A stretch of DNA of 64,000 nt, taken from the NCBI RefSeq assembly GCF_022539665.2, contig NC_081336.1:3348001-3412000 (forward strand), written 5' to 3'. This DNA is from Daphnia carinata. Its lineage: Eukaryota; Arthropoda; Branchiopoda; Diplostraca; Daphniidae. The translations under genes and the position numbers were made by a program. Positions 13,270 to 26,300 of the stretch are shown piece by piece. The notes under the pieces are model-generated. The model searched no databases, was not told where the DNA came from, and worked only from the letters and a program-made list of their open reading frames with translations. The stretch's first letter is position 1; the number at the start of each line of letters is the position of its first letter.

Positions 13270-16200
13270 TCTTAATGGATTATACAGCCAATACGTGCGT
13301 GCAAAGTTCGTTTATTAAGTTTTATAGCCTTTTTCTGTAATCCGAGATGGCTCTCTGGTGGCCAACGGTGAGCTTTTGATCTTTTAAGATTGAAGCAATT
13401 AAACGAGTATTAGACAAGAATAGCTTCACTATATTCTACAAACGATCGACCACTAAAATATAATGATGACGTGGAGCCTTCAAAGACTCTCGGAATCTTT
13501 TAAAATAAATAAATATATCATCCCCGATTTCATGAAACTGGAACGCTGTTAAGGTCTATAGCTAGTTCGATCACACGGGGGCCACGCATTGTACACCCAC
13601 TTTAAATATGCTGCGCAAGTTTACGTACAAGCGACACGTAAAACCGTCACGTCCATAAACGTTCGGAAAGAGAAACAGGACAAAAAAAAAATCCTTGAGA
13701 AAAATATTCCGCTCACGGATGCGATTTCCTGGACATGGCCCTCGTCAGCCCGAAAATGGGGTGGGCTACCAATACACGATCGTCCTATACATCAGACATT
13801 CCATTTCGCTTGCGTGAACAAATTGTAAGGGAATTGTCTGTATCCAAAGATACTTTTTTGATCAACAAAAAAAAAAATTAAATAAAAGCGGAACATATTT
13901 TCACGGACGGATAGACACCTGGGATCCCTGCTCGCCCGTCTATACATAATCGAACTTTTGTGGATAGATACGAAAGCGCGTTATGAATCCTGCGCCTATG
14001 TGCCGAGTGCAATAAACGTAAAGCGCACTACAAAAGTATGTTGCAACTTTGGCCTGTTCGACATCAAACGAAACTCGGCCTGACTTCAAATATTGAAAAT
14101 GTAATCATCTGCATAGTTTCTCGCTGCAATCGACAGCCGTTTGCGCATACAATTATAGAGCGCATCTTCAATCTCAACTTCTCCGAGTATTTCCAGTTTA
14201 ATTAAAACCAATTTTTTTCCACTTTTGTTACAAGTTCTATTGCGCGCGTGTACATAACATTTAATTTTAAAGGTATCGCGCGAAGCACACGAGTCCGCAA
14301 AAGGTGAACATGGTATGTAACCTTGAGCTTTTTTATCAGCTAACATATACAAAGAAAATGTGCACATGTTTTTTTTTTTGCTTTTTTTTCGCGTAGATGA
14401 ATAAAAATCGAAGGTTGCTCAGACTTTCTGCAGCAATTTCTCCCACGCCATATATATCAGAGTCGTATATATCTATAAGAGAAAATGATAGCGTGTGAAT
14501 TTTGGAACTAAGTGACGCCAGAGTGCGGTCCAAAATTGTTTAAATCAATGGCAAAAGAAATTGTTTTTATTTCGAAGGTGGATGTGTGTGTGTGTAAAAA
14601 TATAGGAATTGGGTGTAGATGGACTACTTGGATGTTTGTTTTATTTTGCCATAAACACAACAACAAAAAATAGCAGCTGTTATTGCGCAATGAAAGCGGC
14701 AGGCTGACATTTTTTATAGCTACGCGGGCCTTTCTTTATTCGTTCCGGCTTGTCAATGCCGACACTTGGATTACACTTGAAAAAAAAACAAACGTTTGTT
14801 CAGTCTCTTTTTGCGATATCAAAGGATTTGCATTTAAGAATTCAGATGTGAGCGTTAGTATAACGAATTGGCCACCCTAACGCATTTGATTGAATGTCAT
14901 TAATTTGTTTCTTGTACAATGGGTATAGTTTTTTTTTTATCCTGTAGAAAGTATTGCACTTAATCAGTATTTTTTTTTCTTTCGGGATTCTTGGCCAGCG
15001 TCATAGTTCTCATTTTTTTTTTTTTAGGCAACAGGAATGTATAGAAAAGAAGCCCCATATATGCTGTTGGCCTAATCAACAAGAAAGAGGTCCCTCTCTT
15101 TTTTTCTCTCTTTGGTTCTTTTGTTTTCTATTCTAGCCCAAACGAGCTTGTTATTTAGGAGCTGCTACTACAACAGAATAAGAAATCAGCCTATCGTCAT
15201 TGTATTATGCTGTATATAAATATATATATTTTTTTTTTAAAGGAAGATTCGATATAAAGAATTCGAGGGTCCATATAGAAATGAGGACTGATATAGCTCG
15301 AGAGCTACACAACTGCATGTGCAGACATGAATATACGCAGTTATGTTGTAGACTATAACCCCATCTTGCTCATTTGCCTATGCCGGTCACGAACGACCTT
15401 GCTCCCGCCGCTCTCTGCGCTCAGACGATGTTTCGTTTGAACATTACGAGTTTCCCCAGCTTAAAAAAAAACGGCAACTAATTGACGTCGAACGTCTAGC
15501 CACGTTTTATTTTGTTGCACTTATTAAAACGATTTATTCTTATTTATTTCATGAATTTTTTTTTTTTTTCTATCTACCTGACTAACTGTGAACGTTTTCA
15601 AATGAGTTGAGCTACACTATCAAATAAATAATCTTTTCCAACTTATCATCATTTGCATGTACGTTTCCCGTGAAATTCTTCAGGGGAATTTTCACTCGGG
15701 TTACACGTTGTAATCAAAAACTAACGGAAGGCCCTTCCCGCATCATCTATTTATCTTTTACGTATGTACCATGCAGGTCGGGATAAGTATAACCTATCCG
15801 TCGATTAACTTTCGTTCGCTTTTTTTTTATATACCGTGTTAGGTAGATCTGTATACACACACACGAAAAGGTATGATTTACGCAAAAAAGAAAAATATGA
15901 AACAACAACAGCATCAACAAAAAAAAACTGGTTTTTAATATGTCGAGAGATTTTGCTTCTTCGTGCTTTCGTGGATGGATGACATCAAAAGTGAAACTTC
16001 TCTTTTCTCTCTTTGGAATTCAATACCTTCACGCATCGGCCGGATGATCCCGCTAAACCGTATATGCAGGTTATCTTATTGTAGATAGATATTGTAGTCC
16101 TTTTTTTTGGGGCGGAGGGTGATGGAGGATATATAATAAAAATTGTGTAGAAAGGAATTCCTATCAAATAATAACCGGAGGCCAATAAATCTGCATATAA

Positions 16201-16466
16201 ATAAGAAGCAATGTCATCGAGTCGTTCGAAAATGACCCGCACAAATGGACGGAAAAAGAGAGAGAATGTCGGCTCTTGTCGGATAGAGAAAAACGACTAT
16301 ATAGAAAACAAGGTCGTTGGCATCATCGGCAAAGTCGTAACCGCATCATCACAACAAATCACGAGGTGAAAATTCGCGGTGGCTTCTATACTTTATTGCC
16401 AGATATAAACAATTCTTTGCATTTTTGTTTTCCTCCTTTCTCTTGTATCTTGTACCATTTTTTTTT

Positions 16467-16486
16467 GTGTGTGTGTGTGTGTGTGT
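16467..16486. repeat. (GT)n microsatellite
   Basis: A perfect GT tract of 10 units in the Wnt5-Fbxl14 interval, preceded by a T run. Confidence 0.93.
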
Positions 16487-19400
16487 CGAATTTTTTTATT
16501 TTCCCATCTCGCGTCAAAATGTTTTGTTTCTTTTATTTGCCGAGCCATTAAAATGGAATTATGACTGTGCCTCTGTCTTGTTCGTATGAATTTCGATAGC
16601 AACTGGGGAAGATCATTAAATGATGCACAACTTCACTGGATATTATATGTTTTTTCCTTTTAATATTTTTTTTTTTGGGGGGGGGGGGGGTCGCGGTTTA
16701 AGACACTAGCTTCTATATAAGCTGCTTTGCATAGGAAAATGAAGAAGCAAATTATATGCGACGTGAAATTCATTCCCTTTTTGCTAAATCGAAACGAGGC
16801 ACGAGTATAATGAGCGGATTAAAACAACGACTGTTATATCTGAATAGGTTCAAAAGATCTTTGTATAATCTGATAATAAGTCGACTAATTTTTATTACGT
16901 AAATTAACTTTTTCTTCTGTGCAATTTATATTTTAAAAATTATAAATGGGCTATTGTGTTTTTGCGCAGAAGCATCGAACCTCATTAACCTTTGATTCCT
17001 CTTTCTTCTAAAATCCATAGACAATAAAACACTTGGCCCGGACTGACATTAACACAGGTGAACTCTTTCTCATGAAATTGAGGTTATTATTTTAATTTTA
17101 ATTTTAAAAAAATCAGTGGCATGTATTAATTAAATCTATGCTATTTATTATACGTATACATTTTTCTTTCTTTTTCTCGGTCGGAGGAAATAAAGCCACA
17201 AGAAATAATTATTTCCATGACTTTTCCTTGTATCGCATTTTTTTGTGTGTGTGTTCTTGTGATTGTACAAACGGAGAAGCGGAATCAATTTTCTCACGGT
17301 TCAGACCAGCTTTTTTTTTCTCTCTTTCTCTTTCTCTCGAGGCTCTAAACAAATCACCGAAATGGCGGACTTTCTTTGCAATGTCTTGTCTTATTTTTTT
17401 TTTATTTTTTCTTCTCCCCACCCCCCCTCAAAAAAATAACCGTGTGTATCCCAACATTTCCATATAATTGGTTAGCCTGAAAAACGAAAGAAACAAGTCC
17501 GCTTGTCTTTTATTTTTATTATTTCTATTTTAAAGAGTTCCTCGAAGGAATGGAGCACCCAAGAGTCATCATCTCCTTCATGTTAGTCATGACTTTTTCG
17601 AACAACACGCCATCGTCCATACATCATCAAAAAGAAATGAAAGAAAGGTGGGCGCTGATTACAGGTCGGTTCTCTTTCTTTGGAAACTAGAAACCCCCCC
17701 CCCTCTCCTGCATCATAGTTTTTGTGTGTGTGTGTGTGTTGTTTTCGAAAGAGTATTATATGTATCTCTCAGTATCTCAAAAAGAAAACGGCAGCTCCAT
17801 TGAAACAATCGTTTGAGGGCAAAAATTATTGTTTTCTTTCTTTTCAAATTTATGGGTGCTTCTAGTTGAAAGACCGGTGAGCTCCTTATCTCGTTTTTTT
17901 TAAGGGGAGCTATGTGTGTGTTCCTTTTTTTTTTTTTTTCAAACGTCAAAATGGGCGTGGATCATAAAGGTCAGACAAAAAAAAAAAAACGAAACTGTAG
18001 TCTCTTTTTAAGTTAAACTAGACCCGTGTTATTATAACGTTGTGCAAATGAATGAAACAAAAAAATTCGAAATTCCCGCGCTAAAAAACGACCAGAAAAT
18101 TTGTAAACGGAATCAAAGGATGGGGGGGTGGGGGGAGTTATAATGTGCATCGTACTACTAAGTCGTGTATAACGTTGCTGTTAGATGGAACAGGAAAAAA
18201 AAAGAGAGGGGGAACGTGGATAACACGATAAAGGCGGGGCTAGAGGCCATTTTATTATTTTTTTGAAAAATAATAAACTAAGAGAGTACACAGACTAGAT
18301 GTAACACCCCTTTAGGTGTACGTATGAAGGAAGCTTCTTAAGTTACCTTTAAAAAGAAAAACGTGAGGCTAAAAAGAGTGTCTTTAGAAAACCTAGCACG
18401 TCGTCAACAGCGGCCGCTTTATACGTCTAATACGACACGTTTTATAAGTAACGTAATAAGAAACAGCTTTTGTGTAGATTAGCACCGATCGAGTTTCATT
18501 ATAACGTTTAGAAAATGAAAGCTCCCAGTTGTGTCACCGTTATCCGGTGAGAGAGGGGTTCGACAACGAAATAATTTGATACATATTCACATTATCTCAA
18601 ATGGGGGTTTTTGAATAATCAACCTGGTGCTTCTCATCGATTTAAAAATAAAAGTGAAATTTCGATTGTTTAAAAACAAAGGACAATGGCCATTTTGCCC
18701 AGCTCGTTCTGTTTTTGTCGCACGTTCATTTGCGACAAACTTAAAGAGCCTCTCTTAAAAACTTTTTCTTTCCGTCATGAGAAAATGTACACAGAAGACA
18801 GGAAAGGAAGTACGGCACTGAACAATTACAACTGTACAATTGCCATATAGTACGGCCGTGGAACTCTCATTATCTCCACACGACGGAAACGGTCGCCTTT
18901 GGGTGATGAGCCGACAAATTGTTTCTATGTAACTAACGTGCGGTAGCTTAAACACACACACACAAAGAGAACAAAGAGAAACCACACAGTACTACGCAAC
19001 CCACAAAGATTTCGTTGTTTCTTTTGTTTGTTCCAAACTATCCCCGTCAATTTCAAATGTCGTCTTTCCCGCCTTTCAATAAATGTGATTCTCAGAATGA
19101 ACAGCACTTTTTGTTCCAGGACACGTTTCCCTTGCGTGATTAATGCAAAACCTGACGCTAACGTATGATCCTCTTTGTACTCGAAGGAAAGAATTCGTGT
19201 TGTTTTGCGCGAAAACAAATCGCTTTTTATTTATTTTTTTTTTTTTGCCCTCCCTCCTCTCGTCGTAGTGACCTACGAATCGCATGGTGGACATGACAGA
19301 GAGGAGAGATACGAGTTCCAGGTTTATCTGTCTAACGCAGCCGACACGAAATAATGACTGTGCTCTGGATAAAATAGATGATTGTTTTTTCCCCCCTCTT

Positions 19401-19966
19401 TTTTGTATGGGGAGAAAGAGAGAGAGAGGGGGGGGTAGATAAAAACAAAATGCGGCGTCTCTTTATACTGTTCATTTGTCTGGAAATGGAGTGTATCATT
19501 TTTTACAAAGAAGCCACTGTTTTGAGATAGCGGGCTGTTTAAATGTTTTCTTGCTTTTCATTTTCTAGTGTGTTATACCCGATGACAAACACAGAAGGTT
19601 TTTTTTTACAAGGTATTTAAAAGAGAAAAAAAAGAAATTTCCCTGTAGAATTATGTAGCACATACGCGTGTGGACCTTGGAGGTGGTTGCGAACCGGAGA
19701 GAAGAAACATAAATAAAATATTGGTTTCGGGGAGGGAGGGGGGGGGGGTGATAGTGGTACTGTCTTTGTTTAAGATATTTCGTGATATTACGTCACGACG
19801 AGTGACGGATGGCGCCGACATCCGGGCGCCCAATATTTTTTTTTTAAGCCGCTTTCTATAAGAGTCAAAGCGGCCTCGGATTATTCGATATAGTGAATGT
19901 GTTGCGCTTGCAGACAGTTGCCGAAACAACTATAGCCCCCAAGAGGCTAAAACCAGCAGGCTACTC

Positions 19967-19969
<3 letters not shown>

Positions 19970-19998
<29 letters not shown>
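19970..19998. repeat. 29-bp poly(T) tract
   Basis: An uninterrupted T run, the longest I see in the window. Comparable runs are T at 1264-1291, A at 2737-2760 and A at 5552-5577. Confidence 0.95.
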
Positions 19999-20001
<3 letters not shown>

Positions 20002-21326
20002 TTCCCAGGAAGCTAATTTACAGCCCGTCAAGCGTCAACCAGCTCCCGATCCGGCTGTAAATCACCTCAGATCCAATCCCTGACATCATCGACCTTTTTC
20101 CTTTAAAAAAAAAATTGCGAGAAAAAGAAAATACTCTTTTGCCATCTTACGGTCGGTTTTATCAGAAATTGTGTGTTTAAGTTTCTTGCTGATAGATGGC
20201 AGTGAAGAGTCACGTAGTGTAATCACTTTATGATGTTTTAGCAAACAAACTTTTGGCATTCTGTCGTGAATCTTGTCTGCATATGTATGTTGCATAATCA
20301 ATGAATAATCAGATTGACCAAATTTGCGCTTTTTTGTCGTTTAGAGTTTTGGCTCACGTTGCCGATACTGTAACCAACGCAAAGCGGGATTGCTTTCCTT
20401 ACGGCAGCGACACATCGCTTTGCGCGGATACGAAGCGAATCACAAATCTTTATTTGTATGGTTACGACATTTTATTTTACTTTCCTTATCTCAAATGATA
20501 GGGAATTGAAAATCAAACAAAACTGATGGTATCCTTTATTTAATAGCCTTGTCTGTCCAATGTTTATCAGCCAACTTATAAGTTAGCACAATTCGGATCG
20601 TAATTATCTCAAAAATAAATTCAAATTCGATAGGGAAATTAGGAACGATGGCGAAAAAAAAATAACGAAGGATGAGATGAAAACGAAACGCGGTGAGAAG
20701 AGAAAGGGAGGGGACCTTGGCAACTCGGAACGTTGTGGAAAGGGGAGATGAAAAAAAAGAAGAGGGAGGAGATAACCAAACGAAAGGGACTCGAATGAAA
20801 CTAAAGGCAATGAAGGACGGGAAGAGAAATTGAGGACGGGATGAGGGAGGGTAAGAAAAAAAAAGAACCTGCTGCTAAAGGGGGGGGGGGGGGGCTGTGT
20901 GCGTGTGTAAGGTGCCATCGACTGTTTCTAAATTATTTTGTTTGTTTTCGCCATTAATATTACTGCATATTCACAAACTCATTTCAAGGCAAATCATTTC
21001 TCAACAACTATCGTGTGAAATCGTAGAATAAAACTGAACGAAATGGCACAGTGATAGGCTCAAAGATGCACGTTGAAATCGGATCAATTCAAGCAGAAGT
21101 GAATATTGAATTGAATTTGTCTAAAGCGCCTCTGGTGGCAGCTATCTTGAACTGTAAGAATCCACCGCCAGAGGAGGGAGGGCGGATGGGGGGGGACTGA
21201 AAAGGAAGAAAGAAAAAAAAAATAAAGGAAAAGAAACTTGCCAAGGGGGGAGAGGTAAGCGGGTGCAAAGAGAGAAGGGAGTTAGGAGAGGGGGTGGTTT
21301 AAGAAAAGAAGGAAGAAGAGAAGCTG

Positions 21327-21465
21327 ATGAAAAAAGAGAAGGCAGTTGGCTCTGGCTCTCGCCATGGTGAACATGTGCACGTCTCGATGAGACGCCATCG
21401 TCGCTCTGTTTTGCTTTTTTTTTTTTTTTCAAACCAACAACGACAAACTTTGCGATCAAATCAAA
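21327..21465 (+). promoter_or_regulatory. Fbxl14 5' leader with upstream ATGs
   Basis: The bases before the Fbxl14 ATG contain several upstream ATGs. One at 21364 opens a nine-codon uORF ending in TGA at 21390. Those at 21327 and 21387 share a frame that is not the Fbxl14 frame and overlaps its coding region to 21818. If the transcript starts upstream of them they would dampen translation. The transcription start is not visible, so the leader's real extent is unknown. Confidence 0.4.
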
Positions 21466-23303
21466 ATGGAGGCGACAGAGTTCTACGCCAACTACCACAG
21501 AAAACAATTGAAAGTGCACGACAACAACAGTGGAGCTTGTTCAGAAACAACCACAACGACAGACGACGAGGACGACCGTCGTACGCACATAAGTCGACTC
21601 TACCCAGAGATCCTGGCCATCATTTTCGGCATGTTGGAAGTGAGGGATCGGGGCCGGGCAGCTCAAGTGTGTCACAGCTGGAAAGAAGCTGCTTATCATC
21701 GCTCTGTGTGGCGATCGTGCGAGCCGAAACTGCATCTGAGACGGGCCAATCCGTCGCTGTTTCCGTCGCTGGTCCGCAGGGGCATCCGCCGGGTCCAGAT
21801 CCTGTCGCTGAGACGTAGCCTTCGCGACGTGACCCAAGGGCTGCCCAACATCGAGTCGCTCGATTTGAGCGGTTGCTTCAACGTGACGGACATTGGCATC
21901 GCTCACGCACTGACGGCCGATGTGCCAACTTTGAAACGGCTCAATCTCAGCTTGTGTAAACAAATCACCGACTCGAGTCTCAGCCGACTGGCTCAGTTTT
22001 GTCGACAGCTCCAGGAACTGGACTTGGGCGGCTGTTGTAATGTGACCAACGCCGGCCTATTGCTCATCGCCTGGGGTCTCAAATCCCTCAAGAGCCTCAA
22101 CCTGCGATCCTGCTGGCACGTCTCCGATCTCGGCATCGCCAGTCTGGCCGGATTGGGCTCGGACGCTGAAGGCAATTTGGCCCTTGAACACCTCGGACTT
22201 CAGGTAAAACCAAAATTTACCTGTTTTTCTTTTGTTGTTGTTGTTTTTAAACTCCAAAAAGGGAAAGGAAGGTCAAGAGGAAGGGTGGGATGAAAGGAGA
22301 ACTGGTTAGGGTTTTTTCTTTCTTATTTTGACGTGAAAAAGAGAGCAGACGACAGACTTGTTTGCAGCACTGCTAGCGGCACGAATCGACAACTAGCGCT
22401 AGAAATTATTCACGTTGATTCACTTAGGAACTCGTTCCCTCTTAAACGAATTTGGCCTTCGTTTTGTTATTCTTTTAGATGTATATTTGTATATATATAC
22501 AAAAAGAAAATGCGCGTCTTTTCTAATTACATCAAGGATCTGACTCCATTGGGGATGTTGAATTAGGAGAAGAAAATGTTGATTCGATGAGACTCTCCCG
22601 AAGGCTGTTTTTATTCAGGCGATAATTTTCTTTGTTTTTGTTTCTCTTTTTCTTGAAAATGATTCCCAACAGGATTGTCAGAAATTGACGGACGAGGCGC
22701 TAATGCACGTCTCGATGGGCCTGAAGCAGCTGAAATCCATTAACCTGAGTTTTTGCCTGTCGATCAGCGACAGCGGTCTCAAGTACCTGGCCAAGATGCC
22801 GTCGCTGTGCGAACTGAACCTGCGATCGTGTGACAACATTTCCGACGTTGGCATGGCCTACCTAGCTGAAGGTGGTTCGAGGATTACGTCGCTGGACGTC
22901 TCGTTTTGCGACCGGATCGACGACTCGGCCGTCGTTCACGTCGCTCAAGGTCTCGTCCATTTGAAACAGCTCTCGTTGAGCGCTTGCCACGTCTCGGACG
23001 AGGGTCTCATCCGCGTGGCCCTTTCCCTGCTCGACCTCCAGACGCTCAACATTGGCCAGTGCAGTCGCATAACGGATCGGTCCATTCAAGCCGTCGCTGA
23101 TCATTTACGCAAATTACGATGCATAGGTCAATTGTTTTTTTTTCTTTTTTTCTACATTCTTTTGGCAGCCGGCTGTAATGGTTTTTTCGTTTTTTTTTTC
23201 AGATCTCTACGGGTGTACGAAAATCACCACTTCCGGGCTGGAGAAAATAATGAAACTTCCGCAATTGAGTGTCCTCAATCTCGGGTTATGGCATATCCGA
23301 TGA
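21466..23303 (+). CDS. Fbxl14: F-box and leucine-rich repeat protein 14 (Fbxl14 / partner of paired)
   Basis: Substrate receptor of an SCF (Skp1-Cul1-F-box) ubiquitin ligase. Family members target Snail-type transcription factors in vertebrates and Paired in Drosophila. Exons are 21466-22203, 22673-23126 and 23203-23303, with GT/AG introns of 469 and 76 bp; they join in phase to a 430-residue protein, close to the roughly 400-420 residues usual for the family. The F-box lies at about residues 44-90 (ISRLYPEILAIIFGMLEVRD, then AAQVCHSWKEAAYHRSVW). Next is the family-diagnostic LHLRRANPSLFPSL and RRVQILSLRRSL. About ten cysteine-containing LRRs follow (repeats such as LNLSLCKQITDSSL, LNLRSCDNISDVGM, LDVSFCDRIDDSAV, LYGCTKITTSGL). 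The frame ends with LNLGLWHIR, a shorter tail than in vertebrates. An N-terminal extension of about 40 residues rich in Thr/Asp/Glu precedes the F-box. It is divergently transcribed from Wnt5. Confidence 0.96.
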
Positions 23304-26300
23304 CGGCCGTTTTCGTTTTTTCTTTTTTAGGGATACAAACAAAAACAAAAAAAAAACGCTAAACTTAATTTTTGATGCGTTTCCACGTGCGTTTTGGAAA
23401 TGTTTTTTGTGATAAAAGTTTAAGAAGAAAAACAAATTCGGAAACGGACGATTTCGTTTTTAAAACGTTCAGACTATTACCATGCCCCGCCTACTTCCAT
23501 TTTCTTTATTTGAGAAAAAAAACAAAATCTTTTTTCGTTTTTTTTTTCTTTCTTTCTTGTAAATCACGTTTTTTATTTTGCTGATTGCGGGAAAAAGAAA
23601 CAAATAGTGCAAACACGGTCAACCATTTACCACGTGATAATAAATGATGGGTAATAATTAAAGTAATGGGTTGGGGGCATGGTAGACGGGGATAAAGGAG
23701 GAAATTTTACTTCCTTTTTTAAAATTTGTTTTCCTTTTTTTGTGAGTTTCGGTCAATTATCTTTTTTTGTACGGAAACAAAAAACGGCCATTGTTCTTTG
23801 ATTTCATTTTTCTTTCGTCATGAATTCGGAAGAAGAAATTCGCTCAATAGAGAAACGTGAATTATAAAAAACGTGAAAATGAATTTAAAAAAAAATCCAA
23901 GTTATTCAGCGGAAACGAAAATATATTCACCTGCCATTGGTTTTTTCTTTGTTTTATTTGCGATTGGAGGAAATGGTTGAAAAGCAAGTAAAAATAAAAT
24001 GGAGGGGAAGTGAAGTACTTAGTCTCAAAGTGATTGTAAAAAAAAACACATAAAAATGTATCGCATTAAAATCTTGTCCCTCGGAAATGGGGGGATTTTT
24101 TTTTTTGACAATAAGAAAGGGAGGTCAAAGTTCCACTACGATATTTTTATACTATTGTCCAGCAACAAGGAAATAATAAAAAAAAAGAAAGAAAAGCTTT
24201 TCTACTTTTTACTTTTAAAAAAGAAAAAGTAAAGAAGTGGGTATCAAAGAGATCCCGTCTTAAAAGATTGGCGCCATCCGGAGGGACGGCCATTCAACAT
24301 TCTCTTTTCAAAAAGTTTTCAACCGAAATCTGAGAGATGAAATTCGAACATCTCCTTTCCTTTATCCCTCGCATATCGAGTACCTTTCCCTCTCTGAGCT
24401 GTTCTACTTTTTTTTTTTTTTTTTAGTTTACCCACATTCGTTTCAAAATCTACTTTTTTTTTTTGCTCTAACGCTACGTGTATCCACTTGTTCGCAGAAT
24501 TTAAAAATAATTTGAGAAAAAAACGGACATTTCAGCGTAAGAATGGTAACATGTCGGCCATTTTTTCTTTTCTTTTGATGGGTTGCCAAACGAAAAACAA
24601 AAAATCGGAGTAAAGAAATTGCAGACAAAAGAAATGAAACAAGAGACAGGATGCACAAGTGGTGGGACCCTGACAATGTGTTTCTGAAAGCCGAAAGGAA
24701 AGGACGATGGATGCAATTCGACCTTTTTCTTTTTCCATCACTTCTGCCCAGCAGCTCAAATCCATGGGCTCGGCCATCTTTTTTTTTCCTTTTCATGATA
24801 GGGGGAGGGAGACCTGGTCTTTCACTTATTCCGTTTTGAAAAAAAAAATTTTTTAAATGTCTGCCATTGACATATCGAAAGCATTTAAATATTCTGATCC
24901 ATTATAAACGTTAAACAAGTCGAAAAACTATTCAATTTTTATCGTTGTTTTCAATGGCCGTTGGAAGTTCCACATGGTCAAAATGTTGACCGCTAGATGG
25001 CTGCACTCTGCAGGCAGTCGATATTCTCAATTCGACAACAAAAACAACAGGATAACTTGGCGAACGTGAGTGTAACCTCAGGAACTACTGATACGGATAC
25101 ATTATTCATTCAAAAGAGAGACCTTTCCCTGTGCATTCGTAAAAGCTAATGCCACACAATAAGTACCAACAGTCCAAAGTAACTTGCGAGCAAACAACGG
25201 TAGTCTGCACTCATAAAACCCCATTCATTTTTTATGATTGACGCACACCTCAAAACAAGGGGAAAAAACAAACAAATCAGGTGCTCTCAGCTCATGGTTC
25301 GCCTACGCATGATATATTAAGCATGTGGCAATCACAAGCCGTACTCGATGCGTAGTTCCATTACAAACTCACACGTCATCATCCTAACACCGACAACTTC
25401 TCTAATGCATAATGTGTGGACTTGTTAATCAGCTGATCCATTTTTCAAAAAGGGCGTTCTCGGATTGCTTTGTTCCGTGATTGCACTGTTTTATTCCACA
25501 GGTAACAGTTAAGGTCCAAAATAATCCCCTTTTTCTTATTAACACAACCTCCATTTTTATTTTCATCATTACTATTTTTTTTTTTGCTTCCCCCAATTTC
25601 CCATTGTTTTAAACCCCGCCCCCACTCGGTTACATGTACGCCCTTCACAGTGAGTGACGGGTCGTTTCTCTATCCGGGGCACCTTCCTCGATCCGGATTC
25701 CGGTATGGACGTCGAGTGGAACATTGCGTGTTTTGTGCGTGGGGGCTAAATACGTGGTAAGAATCTCGTGTCCCTTATTCTTGCAACTCCACAAGAGGAA
25801 AAAAGTCTCTCATTAATTCAAAAGTCAGAGAGTCTGGGTGGGCTTGTCTCCTTGACGTTTCTTATTTTTCTTCGTTTTTATTTTCTTCGACTTTGTTGTG
25901 CTCCGCTACTGATTTTCTTTTTATGCGTGTCTCATCCAAAAATGCCCCGCGTTTAAGACCGTGCAAGACCATCAACAAGCTCATACATTTTTGTCACGAA
26001 TCCCACAGCCATTTTTCGAACATCTTTTGGCAAACGATCGTCTCGTTTCGAAATGCTTTAAACAAACGAAAAACTTGAAAAAAAAATTCCAACCACCTAC
26101 GTTTTTTCTTTGAATGTGAACAGATATTTTGAATAATGGTCAGTTACGAAAAATAATTGAACCGCAATTATTCAGAGAGAGACAAAAAAACAAAGCAGTT
26201 GAATAAGATTTGCACCGGTCAACAGGTTGGAGAACGTGTTAGAAAGGTGTAGACATGTCCAAAGCTGTTGGCCAGATGCTTTTGATTTAAAGGCCATTAT

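Larger units (their letters stand above)
9905..21326. other. Divergent intergenic region between Wnt5 and Fbxl14
   Basis: About 11.4 kb separates the two head-to-head genes. I find no recognisable protein-coding exon or RNA gene. The sequence is rich in homopolymers (a 29-bp T run at 19970-19998), C/G runs and dinucleotide tracts (AC 12225-12243, TA 13243-13269, GT 16467-16486). Both promoters and shared developmental regulatory DNA are expected here from the gene layout, but that is inference. Confidence 0.6.

Noticed and set aside
21327-21818. 163-codon plus-strand frame overlapping Fbxl14
   Set aside because: It is an out-of-frame reading through the Fbxl14 leader and F-box exon. Fbxl14 itself is unmistakable. 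I kept its start only as an upstream ATG.
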